Positions 1 through 11,000 of a stretch of DNA of 64,000 nucleotides are shown piece by piece (the stretch's first letter is position 1; each line of letters starts with the position of its first letter). The position numbers were made by a program, and so were the translations under genes. Location: assembly GCA_946803715.1 (NCBI GenBank), contig CAMPET010000001.1, positions 43,758-107,757 of the forward strand, in the 5' to 3' direction. The notes beneath the pieces are model-generated. The model searched no databases and was not told where the DNA came from. It worked only from the letters and a program-made list of their open reading frames with translations. Source of the stretch: Beroe ovata. Its lineage: Eukaryota > Ctenophora > Nuda > Beroida > Beroidae.

Positions 1-2368
1 TTCGGGAAAGGTGAGTCAGGTTTGGGGTGAGGGAGAGACCCTCTTCCTCACCTGAAATCTTTCCTCCGAGTATGTGAAAATCTTACTTAGAGTGGCAGAG
101 TGCATTAATATATTGGCTAGTGCGCACTCTCCTCAGATAAGAATTTTCAGGTATGTGCTCACTCTCTGCGTTCATGGACAACATGGCCATTGTCGCAAGC
201 ATCTGGAACCTAGGTAAGTACCAGGATAAAACTATGAATCATGATGAAGTTATCTTACCGATCTTAGCAATATCGAAATCCTGAAACGCGCCCAGAATAT
301 CACTTTTGGTCAATAATCGAGTTAAAAACTTGGAAAGTGCTCAGTTATTCCTTAGTCTTACGGAATCAGAAAATGTACTTCGTTCTCAACCTACCACCTT
401 CCCCGTGGGAAGGTGAGGAGTTGGATGGTGAGTTTCCTCCCCAACTCTATCACTCCCTCCCTCTCTCTCCTACCACAGCGATGAGTAGTATAGACCGTTA
501 TGTGGCTGCCACTAGACCACTCCACTACAAGTCACTGATAACGTACAAGCTCAGTTTCATGATGATAGCCGTTGTATGGATTGTGTGCGCGGCGCTCGCA
601 TTCCTACCCCTTCTCGGTGAGCGGTGATAAATGTGAACTATTGTGGGTGGTTGTTGGACAACAGCAATCCGAGTGAAAAATTGTGGCAAAACTTGTTGTT
701 TAACTATAACCTAACTTCGTAAAGGAGTATGCCAGTTGCTATGACAGATAGGTTTGTCACTTTATGACAGTTTGACATGTGCAATACACATGTCAAACTG
801 TCACACATTGTGTATAACATCACTCAGGATGGGACATGTACGCGTACAGTCAGAAGAGCTACAGTTGTGGGATTCAGGGGAACTCCAACTACTTCCTCTT
901 CTTCCTAATCCTGGGGATATTCGTACCCCTCTTCATTACTATCTACTGCTATCTTACAATCGGATACTGCGCCATCAAACACTCACTTTGTAGGTTCTAT
1001 GTTGCGGAATATTCGAATATCCGGGAGAATTGTATAATCTGAGATAATTCAAGACTTTTCCGCGGAAATTGTGAATGTATTCAAGGATGATCATTATCTA
1101 CTTAAAGAGATATTGTATATTTGACCCGTGTTTTGATCTTTCAGCGTCGAAACGCAACAAAGAACGTCAAGGAATAGCAATGCAAAGAAATGCCGTGAAA
1201 AACAGGAATCTCAGGTAAAGTTATACAGCATATGCGTTTTCACTACTCATAATTCTCAAAATCTCGATATAATGGATTAGCTGTTTGTTTGTCCGTTAAT
1301 TTTTTAGGGATGCTGATAGAAATTAGAAGATAACAATTAGGGATCTCCTAATATTTATCAGGATATCTCTGACAGTGCTATCGATAATCGGTGCATTCAT
1401 GGTGTGTACACTACCGCTATTCGTAATGGGACTGCTGGGATATTGTGGGGTCAACTTCCAGTTAAAGCATCTCACTGACATGGTGAATAAAAGATTAAAG
1501 AATTTATTTCGATTATGATACCCAACTTAAACTTACACTTTTCATTTAGATTCAAAAACTTCTTTCCTTGACCAGGCTCTCTCTGGACACGCTATTGCCC
1601 CCCTGAAAAATATACATAGTATATTCCTATTTCCTCTCACCTTCACACAAAATTCATATATCCATGACCCTCTTCCATCTTTACCACTCGGCTACCAAGA
1701 AATCTCCCAGTTTGTGCACGTGCTGCTGATTGGAAACTCCGCGCTCAACCCCATACTGTACAGTTTCGGGACGTACCAAATCAGGGAGGCATTCCTGGAT
1801 TTAATTTTCTGTCGGACAACTGACCAACTCAGAAATCAGAGGCAGTTTAGGTGAGTGAGTGAGAAGATCACCGAGCATTTATAGAGGGGTAAGGTGGGGG
1901 GTAAGGTGAGGGGTAAGGTGAGGGTTGAGGTTAAGAAGTGAGAGCCATAAGCAGATTGGGGAAAGATCGATCGCTTGAAATCTTTTGACATCTGGGAAGA
2001 TACTTTCTGGAATGTGCATGGCATAAAGAAACACCAAATTGTAAGAAAGGAAGTTTGATGCTCGGACATTTCGCCGAAAGTCATGATCCAAGATTCAATA
2101 TAATAATCGCAAAAATTGTGGCTAAGAATAGAATCTCGAGCAAGAGAATACGGCACCGAAATCTGCGCAAAATAGTCGCCTGATTCCACTTAATTAGCAG
2201 ATTTACAAAGTACACATTGCTCTGTTTTTCCACTAAAACTGGAAATCATGTGTGTCCGATCACCGTTGATTTCCTAAGTGTTCCTGCAGAGTTGCACAAC
2301 TGCGGGGCGCGGGCGCCCTTCTAAAACCTCTATTCAAGGGCAATACCTCCAATTTCACAATAACTTGA
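1..2368 (+). CDS. Amine-type class A GPCR, 3' part (5' end outside window)
   Basis: A seven-transmembrane receptor, read from seven exons whose phases chain: 1-10, 151-213, 479-616, 828-989, 1145-1214, 1362-1482 and 1711-1850. TM1-2 lie before the window. Seen: TM3 begins with Cys3.25 and carries Asp3.32 seven residues later, the amine-binding position; it ends in IDRY. TM4 is followed by LLGW, then an ECL2 Cys and TM5. TM6 has CTLPLF, so the usual Trp6.48 is Thr. TM7 has NSALNPILY (NPxxY). A basic tail follows. The last piece, 2290-2368 behind an acceptor at 2289, adds 26 residues in phase and stops; it is the least certain exon. Asp3.32, DRY and NPxxY support a functional monoamine-like receptor in the plasma membrane, but the ligand cannot be called. 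Serotonin, dopamine, octopamine or orphan amine-like receptors are all possible. Confidence 0.85.
765..803. repeat. Perfect 17-bp inverted repeat with 5-nt loop
   Basis: TGACAGTTTGACATGTG and its exact reverse complement flank the loop CAATA. It lies in the intron between the TM4 and TM5 exons of the left GPCR, ending 24 bp before the acceptor side of exon 828-989. It may be a short foldback element remnant; no function is evident. Confidence 0.85.
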
Positions 2369-2489
2369 TTGAAAGAGCAAGATTTTAATTAGCTTTTGTA
2401 AGATCTTGCTTATTTGTGGGGGTGGGGGCCCAGTGCTCACTGAGGGCCTTATAATAATCAGCTTATTCTTGACAGCTTATTCTTGACAG

Positions 2490-2742
2490 TTGAAAACCAT
2501 GACATCTCCCAGTCGAGCAAAGGAGTTGGTTCTGACTGAAGTGGTGAATTCCCAGTCTCAACGACTAACTGATGAAAACATCAGGATGCTACAGAGGGCA
2601 GCTAAAGCAAATGAGAAGGTAAAAACAGATCGGTTGCCACTTTACCTCATACTTAAGATTTTAGCTGAGTGAACGAGGAAAATTAAGTTCGATTAACCTA
2701 ACGAACTTCTCCCTGTCGCGCTAGAACAGCAGTGACGACTAT

Positions 2743-2794
<52 letters not shown>

Positions 2795-3153
2795 TGCCGG
2801 ATAACAACCGGAAGCATGAATCTACGGGAGGAGGGAAGCATTACCATGGTGACGTCAGCAAACACCATGGTGACAGCAGTAAGCACCATGGTGACAATAT
2901 GAGGAAACATCAGCAGTTGTCCGTTATTGGACGTGGTCTATCCGAGGTTAGAGGATACACGGAAGAGGAGGAAGGTGAGGGTGTGGTCAGCACGTTGGAC
3001 CACAGCGATGACGTCATAACTCATGGTGACGTCATCACTCATGGCGGTCATCATAACGTCATTACCGCCCGGAGAAATGCTAATTTCGACGGTGGGAAAA
3101 GTGGGACCGGCATTACGTTCAAGGGCGGCCCTGATGATATAGTGCAGATATAG
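2490..3153 (+). CDS. Two coding-like exons, Asn/His-rich tail (possible GPCR C-terminus)
   Basis: Two open stretches join in phase 0: 2490-2618 (acceptor CAG at 2487-2489, donor gtaaaa) and 2725-3153 (acceptor ctag, stop at 3151-3153). The first is helical and polar (ends RAAKANEK). The second starts NSSDDY, then 17 consecutive Asn from an AAC repeat (2743-2793), then imperfect KHHGD and VITHGD repeats. The content resembles a long, low-complexity cytoplasmic GPCR tail, and it lies 0.6 kb downstream on the same strand. However, the last clear receptor exon ends in phase 2 and this begins in phase 0, with an in-frame TGA just upstream. An unseen linking exon, an alternative tail or a separate gene is needed. 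No known domain is recognised. Confidence 0.4.
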
Positions 3154-5000
3154 CACTTAATTGCCATACACTCAGTTTTTTCTATAAGAAACTCTCTATA
3201 AGAAACTGAGCCTAGGATTTCCGAAAATTTAAGAAACTTAGCCTAGAATTCTGGAAAAATTAAGAAACTCCGTTGATTTACAATTTAGAAACTAAGAAAC
3301 TTTGAGCCTCAAATTCTCAAATTTGTGTACAGAATCCTAGTACAACGATAATTCTATCAACAGAAAACGTCTGGCTTCTGGGGGCTGCGCCCCCAGACCC
3401 CCGCCCCTTCACTTTTATCCGAATACCACACATCTGCCACTTCTGATCGACATCTTTGGCAAGACTGCTAAATTTAGTACAACTATGTTGATCCAAGTGA
3501 GTTTCGAAAATTGGTATAGGATGCAGAAATAAGAAACCAGTTAAGAAACTTGTAGGCTCAAAATCGCGGAAAAATAAGAAACCTCTAGCCTAGGATTTCA
3601 ATAAGTTTCTTATAAAAAAAACTGAGCATAAAAGGAGCTGACTCAAGCCCTATATGCCTAAATATGGTCAATTACTATGTCTATATATGGTTTTATGTGA
3701 CATCATATACATAGAATAGTGATGTCATGCCTGGAAGCTACTTGGTTTTTCATCAGCTCAGTAATTTCAACACTGAGAATCGTCTTGACAGTTGACTTGT
3801 ACAAGTTTGACGGACATTCAGGGCCAAAGGGTTTAATGTTTTTTGTGTTATCATTGTTATTTTCGTTGTTCGAAAAATGTCACTTAAAACAGTGCATCAC
3901 TCTTGATTTGTTGTAATGTATGATAAATTTTGCACGAATCAAAGTATCAGATGTGAGTTGGCACGAAAAAATCCCCGATTCCCAATATGTAAGGTGCAGA
4001 CGATAATTCAATTTGGAATCTCGCTGCATATTATCAACACACACACATACATATATGTGTTACGCGTAAACAAACGCCCTTTGATATTCAATTAGACAGG
4101 ATTCCGTTGTGTCGATTTCTCCCGTTCGTGAGTTTTGCTCCAGTGTTACGAAAACCTCCGGCACTTTTAACCATAAATGGCCATCGATTAATCCATATTT
4201 GGCATGATTGGACGCCGCACCCTAACAACTGGCACATGACGTGACTCGATAGCGTTGATGTGCGATAAGGTCATACATCGTCATGACCCCACACTCTATG
4301 TATGTGTGAGATTGAGGGACATGACATGTGATCATTATATGTCGGCTGATACTCGCATATCATGATTCTTTGTATCAGTTATCGCCCGATGACATCTTAC
4401 AATGTCTATTACAAGACTTTCTGTAGTTTTGGCGTCTTTCGATTTGGGAGGCACTTGTTTCGTAATTCATTGAATCAGCGTTTTCTTTTGTCTCTGCGAC
4501 CCGTTTCAGCAGGTCAAATTCCCGGAAAAGCTGTTACGACCACGAAATTAGATTACAATAAAACAAATTATCCCTCCTAAGATTATTTCTACGTAGTTTT
4601 GACAATCTTCTTCCGTATCGTTCGAATTTGTTTCTGTTATATCATACCTACTCGAGCACAAATCACCAGTTCTACGAGAGCGTATGAATTTCATGTGGCT
4701 TATTATATTACTACTACTTAAGACTGAAAAAAATGTCAGCAAAATAAGAAGTTTCCTCGAAAATTCAGACATGCACGTGTTTATTGTTTGTTCATATAAC
4801 CATCTACACCCGATTCGTGATTGCTACTAACGGAAATAAATGTCATCATGTCCAGTGTCCACTCTAGCTCAACCAAATAACAATTCAAACCACGGTAACG
4901 GCTTAATATCATAAAAATACCCTTCCACTACACCTTGCACTATTCGAAAAGGTGTTTCTTTTTGTCGAAAAACTAAGGAAGACTCACCTGATGTAGGAGT
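3154..5000. other. Intergenic, no gene seen
   Basis: AT-rich spacer between the GPCR tail and the Ig gene. Between about 3180 and 3625 a TAAGAAACT-like motif recurs many times, beside a short GC-rich patch near 3380-3410. Open frames here are short and show no family resemblance. The promoter of the Ig gene must lie here or just upstream of 5001, but I cannot point to core elements. Confidence 0.6.
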
Positions 5001-8000
5001 ATGATGAAGTGGCTGGTACTCTGCCTGATCATCGCTTCGTTCCTGACACTCGCAGCTGAAGCACAGGTTAGTTACGATCAGTTTGTATTTGTAGCTGTTG
5101 TACATTCCGGCTGACACCACAGATATAAGTTTTCGCTCATGGCAATGGAACAAACCTGTTTGAACTTGAGCTTGTCTACTGGCCATAGAACGGTGTTTTG
5201 AACGATGTTAGAGCGTAAACGGTCGAACATAAGCAAGCATGAACAGAATCGAAATGAATAGAACTTCCACCGCGCAGAAAAAAAGCACAATTTTCGCGCT
5301 GCAGAGGCGGGATTTTTCCTGCAATTTGATTGGTCCGCGATTGCTTACTAGCCAAGTTTGTTCCCGCGCGCTACGCAAACAAGTTTGCAACACTTGCGCT
5401 CGCTAAAATAATCGAACATTTATCTCTTTTCGTCGATTGTTTCGTCAAGAGAAAATAAATAATATAATAAAAAATTTCAACAGCAATTCATTCTGATATC
5501 CTTCGAAACCCATCAAAAGTTGATGACGTTTGAATCACGAAAAGATGGCACCACTTTTCATTCCATCAGGGATGAGATTAAAAGAAATATCAGAAATTGG
5601 CACTTCGCGATCACGAGAGGATTTGCCCCGGGATCCTCTGACTGACACCAATACACTCTTCAGGAGTGCAAATGATAGTTTCGTTCGCATCAAACTGATC
5701 ACATCACGGTATTCCTCATTTGTTTTCTCTGCAACAAGTTCGGCAATCTTCTTATGGAAGGCTCGAGCCTGCGGCGCCATTCCTCCAGATGTGCTATACA
5801 CCAGGGGTGTGAAGCTGCACTTCTCCACCTGGATCACCCGCTGTTCATACTCCTTCTTCTTAGCATTCTCGTGCTGAGCATACACTGCTTTTATGTCCCG
5901 GTCTTTGTAGGAGTCGGCGTTTGGATGAAAGATTCTGACATCAAACATTGTCCTCTGGAAGGGTCCCCACAACCCTCGAGCAGATATGTCGAGACGAGCT
6001 CTCTCCTCCACATTCCCTGGGATCGACTGAGAAGAGTCAATGGGGATCAGCTCAGGTTCCGTCTTAACATCATGGCAGACTTCTCTAAGAAACACAGCAT
6101 TTGTGTCTCTTACTTTGTTGTGTCTGAAGATAAGATAGCCACCGTTTTTACAAATTAAGGTGTGGTCTACCGANCTGTGACAACCACAGAATGATTTTCC
6201 CAGTCTCTTTCGGCTCTTGTGATAAAAGTTAGTTCAAATTTCGGTCTCCAACAGAATTCTTTGCTCACTAAAACTCTGACCCTCCAGATTTCCACTCTTT
6301 CTTTGACCCTCATTATCTCCCCTAACACCCACCCGAATTTTCACCCTGACCCACCGTTCAGTGCAGAAAACCCACCTCAAGGTGGTCCCAGAGATGGCCG
6401 AAGCGTGTCTCAACTCTCACACCACATTCCGGTGTCAATTTGACAGCATGGTGGAGGGTATCATTGAGTGGAGGAGAGGGGAGGAGGAGATCAGTGAGTC
6501 CACTGATAAATACGAGGTCCAGGATAACATGCTGACTGTTAAACACGTGAGTTTGTGTTGAGCCAGAGATTGGGGGGGTTTGGTGGTACTTTGATCACAA
6601 ATACCCTCTTGACCCGATCCCCATGCAATCCCACGTCCATATATTTTTTTACCTAATCTTCAACAAACCATTTTTTGATCAATAAGTGATTTTTGTGCTA
6701 TTTTACGTCTTTTATATTGATAGATTGGACAATTTCATTGTTCTATTGCCCACTTATCCACAGATAATAGCCAGTGATGCTGGCAACTACTCGTGTGTTA
6801 CTGTGGACACTAATGGAACTGTGAGAACCGCTAATGCCACACTTAAACTAACCCGTGAGTAAGAACTTTTGATTCGAATTATGTTAGCTGTAGAATTTAA
6901 AATTCAAACTCAATAAATTACAGCACATTTGATCCGAAATCGGAATAAATCTTACGACATTTAGATAAGCATTTTTTAATTTTGAACAAAAGAACTTGAT
7001 AAATATTTAATGCTTAACTTTGGAATGAAAAATTTAAAACGTAAACCAACAATGAGAATTAAACAAATACCAGCAAAAATAACGAGGATATATGCTAACA
7101 ATTGCGCTAAGAAAAATTTTATCATTAAAACAGTAAAATGATCAAATAATATAATTTTTGCGTACCCATATCATATCCAATTCTTGCTTCCTAGTAAATG
7201 ATTCCTATAAAACACAGCGTACGCCAAACTTCATCGTATACGTATCTTTACTTTGATATTTACTGATCTAATACTTATCCCGCTTCACAGTATCACAGCC
7301 TAGTTATCCCATAAAAGGATCTGAATAATATGCGCCTAGATGATAGAGTTCTCTCGATTGGCTCTCACATTCACTGTTTAAAGTGGTGAGATAATTGGAT
7401 TAGTCAGACTTGATGTAATCGTACATCAAGTATTTCAATATCTCGAATATATAAGAGACCCAAGTTCTCCTAAATCACAACACAATTTCGGAGGGACTGT
7501 CAGAATATACAGATCAGCACTATCTTGAGTCACTCTGCTTAAACAGTCCGAATGTTTTAAAAACTAAATGTTCAATAAGTACAAATAATAGGCAGTTTTA
7601 GCGATCCTCTTATAGCCACTTTTCTGGCTTGTTTCCCAACATCGGTGTGCTCTGGTGCAGAACTCCACTGTAGTACACAACTGTAGTGCACAACTGTAGT
7701 GCACAACTGTTTGTAGTGCGCAACTAAAGTGCACAACTGTAGAGCACAACTTCTCAACTAAACAACATGCTTGTTGTGTAAACAACATGTATGTTGTGTA
7801 GTTGTTTAGTTGTGAAAGTTGTTGTCAACTGTCTGTCTGTCCACAATCTGTCTGTCCACTCTGTGCTTGCCCAGTACTCTCACTCCCCTCACTGCATAAC
7901 GTCAGTGCATAACGTCAGTACACAACTGTAGTACACAACTGTAGTACACAACTGTTAGAGTGTACAACTCTGTCGCTCAACACAACTGTGATCAGTGATT

Positions 8001-11000
8001 GACAACTCCTCGACATAGTCCACACTCTCACTCTCACTCTCTTTCTGTCCGCCCAGTGCGATTATGTGCAGTGAGCATACAGTATAAACGCCACACAGTC
8101 CACTCTCTCTCCAACCTCTCCTCACTCTGTACTACTTGCCCATCATCACGAGAGTTAGGAACTGGGTCTATAAATTAACTGGCACTTCCCCCAAAGTAGA
8201 GTATTCTCAGTCGTCGCTTGAGTTTGGACAGGGTCTTCAAGTTGGCTGTGCGTACCTATGAGTGTGGTCATGAGTAGCAACACTTTCGAATAGGATAAAC
8301 ATTTCCCTCCAACGTCATTGTGATGCCAAATACTGTAAACTGGTATCAATTATATGAGCATGGTTGCTATAGTTACACATGAAGCTGTTGTCATGGTAAC
8401 CGTTGTCATGATAACAGTTGTCATGGTAACAGTTGTCATGGTAACTGTTGTCATGATAACAGTTGTCATGGTAACAGTTGTCATGGTAACAGTTGTCATG
8501 GTAGGTGTTGTCATGGTAACAAACCTCTCCGTTCATGACACAGTAGATGATGGGAGACCAGAGTGTGCTGGTTTTTGCCAGGAGCGCAGGAACTGTAGCG
8601 TTTATCCCCTTTGAGAACATGTCTGGATGTGGAGTCATTGGTTATCAATGCAAGGGTGGGCTACATATAGATGTGATCTGCCTTATGTTTAGGGGGAAGT
8701 CAAAATATGCTTCCTGATACTGAGATACTCCATAGCTTGATCTTAGAGCGATAGAAAGTAACAAATTAGCAAGGAGATCCCGCAAATCATGATTGAGGAT
8801 GTACCCACGTGCTTTATCGAATGTAACGAGAAGATTGACTATGGTGTAGGGGGTCCAGGAAACGAAGAAAGAGACGATGATGATCGCAATGACATTGCTT
8901 ATCTTCCGTTCAGCTGCCTGGCAAAATATGGGATGTCAAAGCAAACTAGAATAGCATGCCCTTGTCTATAACTTGCTAGGATTTCGAGATGGTTCACAAT
9001 TTGCATATCACGTGATTAACTTCAGTAGATTATTGTAGTAGGTAAATGACACACGTGGTTTGGAAAGAATTGGTCAGCATTTAATGTATTCGTGGTGTCA
9101 AGAAGATTGAGTGACTTCAATGATAACTGGTGTCAGCAAGAGGTGGTGTCAACATGTGGAAAGATTTTTGAGAGTGGTGTCAACGATGAATTCCCATCAC
9201 TGATGGTGTCAACCACTGTTGTCAGAGATTGAGACACCAAATGACACATAAAAATCAGACATCATCTCGATTATCTCGATCTGACAAGATATCGATCATT
9301 TCACATATCCCTCAGCCATGTTTCTATACCATGATCCTGTATTTGGGCGTGTCGACCGACTCTTTTTTGGATAGTTTAAGTCTGATCCATCCTTTGCCCT
9401 AATAGAGGTGTAATAAAACAACAGATTTATGGCTTCATTTCAACACTTGCACCACCATTTCCATCTCAAATTCATTCCGATTTCAGATTGTAAGCTCTCA
9501 ATCTCAAGGGCAGAGAGAGAGACTGAGTGGACAAATCTGTATCACCCTTGTCTCACCTCTCACCCTCAAGTACCTCATGTCTCACTTGTCTCTCGCCTCA
9601 CGTGCCTCATGTCTCACTTGTCTCTCACCTTGATTCTGTTTATCGGGTCGTTGTTTTCTCTTCCCTCACGCTGATTATCCGAGTGAACGAGACTGTCTCC
9701 GGATGTGCCCGATCTCCAGTTGGAATCTGCTGCTCCCCTACTCGACTTCACTTCCACTGGGCGAGGAGTGAGTGTATGTGAGCAAAGTGAAAATGATCGA
9801 TAGAATGCGGACCACGTACTGATAGGAACCATTTTTATGCCCGCTATTATACAATATACACTATGAAATGTACACTGGCTAAACACTATACATTGTACAC
9901 TCGCTATACACTATACAATATACAATATACATTGTACACTCACTATACACAATACACTATACATTGTACACTCGCTATACACTTTACACCATAAAATATA
10001 CATTGTGCACTCGCTATACACTATACACTTTACACTATACATTGTACACTCGCTATACACTATACGCAATACAATACAATATACATTGTACACTCGCTAT
10101 ACACAATACAATATACATCTCGACGGACCGCTCAGGTTGTTATTCTGTGTGCTGCTCTGACTCTCATCTCCGTTTGCTGCTGATGTTCCCTCTCCCACAT
10201 TCGTCGTAGTGTTGACTTTTGTCATCTGTGTGTCGTAACTAGGCAACTCTCCCTGCGGAGGTTTTGTGGTTGCCAGGCAACAATATAGATTCTCAAGCTG
10301 AGATTCTCAACTAATCGAGGAGATTTTTCACCCGAAATGGCGAAATAGGTCCCCCTTACCTCTCCCCTACCAACTCTATCGTTATCTTCATAAACGTCCA
10401 CCGCCTGCTTCACAAAGAACAATATCCTGAGAGACGAAGCTGGCTTAAACTGTGCAATGTGTCATCCTAATTCATAATGTTACCATAGCAATAGATAGGA
10501 ACTCAACTCTACTTTCTTATCTTGGACTTGCTCAGATGCACATGTCCCGATAATCCGATATGCTCAGTTTTGTTAGACATTTTCCGGCACATATTCCTGC
10601 CCAGTACGCGGTTACCTGTTGTAACAGAAAGAGATAACGATCAGGGGAAGGAAGTACCCGGTTATCATCATGACCACAACATAGACAATATCCGTCGTCC
10701 GGTTTGTCTGCCATTCCAGGGAGTTCGAGATTCCGATTCCTGCAATTTGGGGGTAATTGAGCATCGGTGAGACATTGAAAAAGGCATGAGCTTGCGACGT
10801 GCAATCTTCATCCGACTGCCCACGTGCATCCAAAGTCCACGTTGTTTTTTGCTCGAAATCTCCATCTGGTTTCCTACTGGCTACTCACCCTCTCCTTTCC
10901 ACCCCGCTATACCGTAGAACGGCACAGACGCATACGCAACATTGTAAATCCAGAGCAGTGTACAAGTTCTGACCGCCACCGTCTCTGTAACCTTCATTCG

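Noticed and set aside
2698-2910. Minus-strand poly-Val frame
   Set aside because: It is the antisense reading of the AAC repeat that codes for poly-Asn on the plus strand.
8354-8614. Plus-strand VVMVT-repeat frame
   Set aside because: Translation of the 15-bp array and of the opsin TM7 exon in antisense; no start context or partner exons.
10600-10616. 19-nt intron to a frame after the opsin TM5 exon
   Set aside because: An in-phase exon with a normal intron exists at 10371-10426, so an ultra-short intron is not needed.
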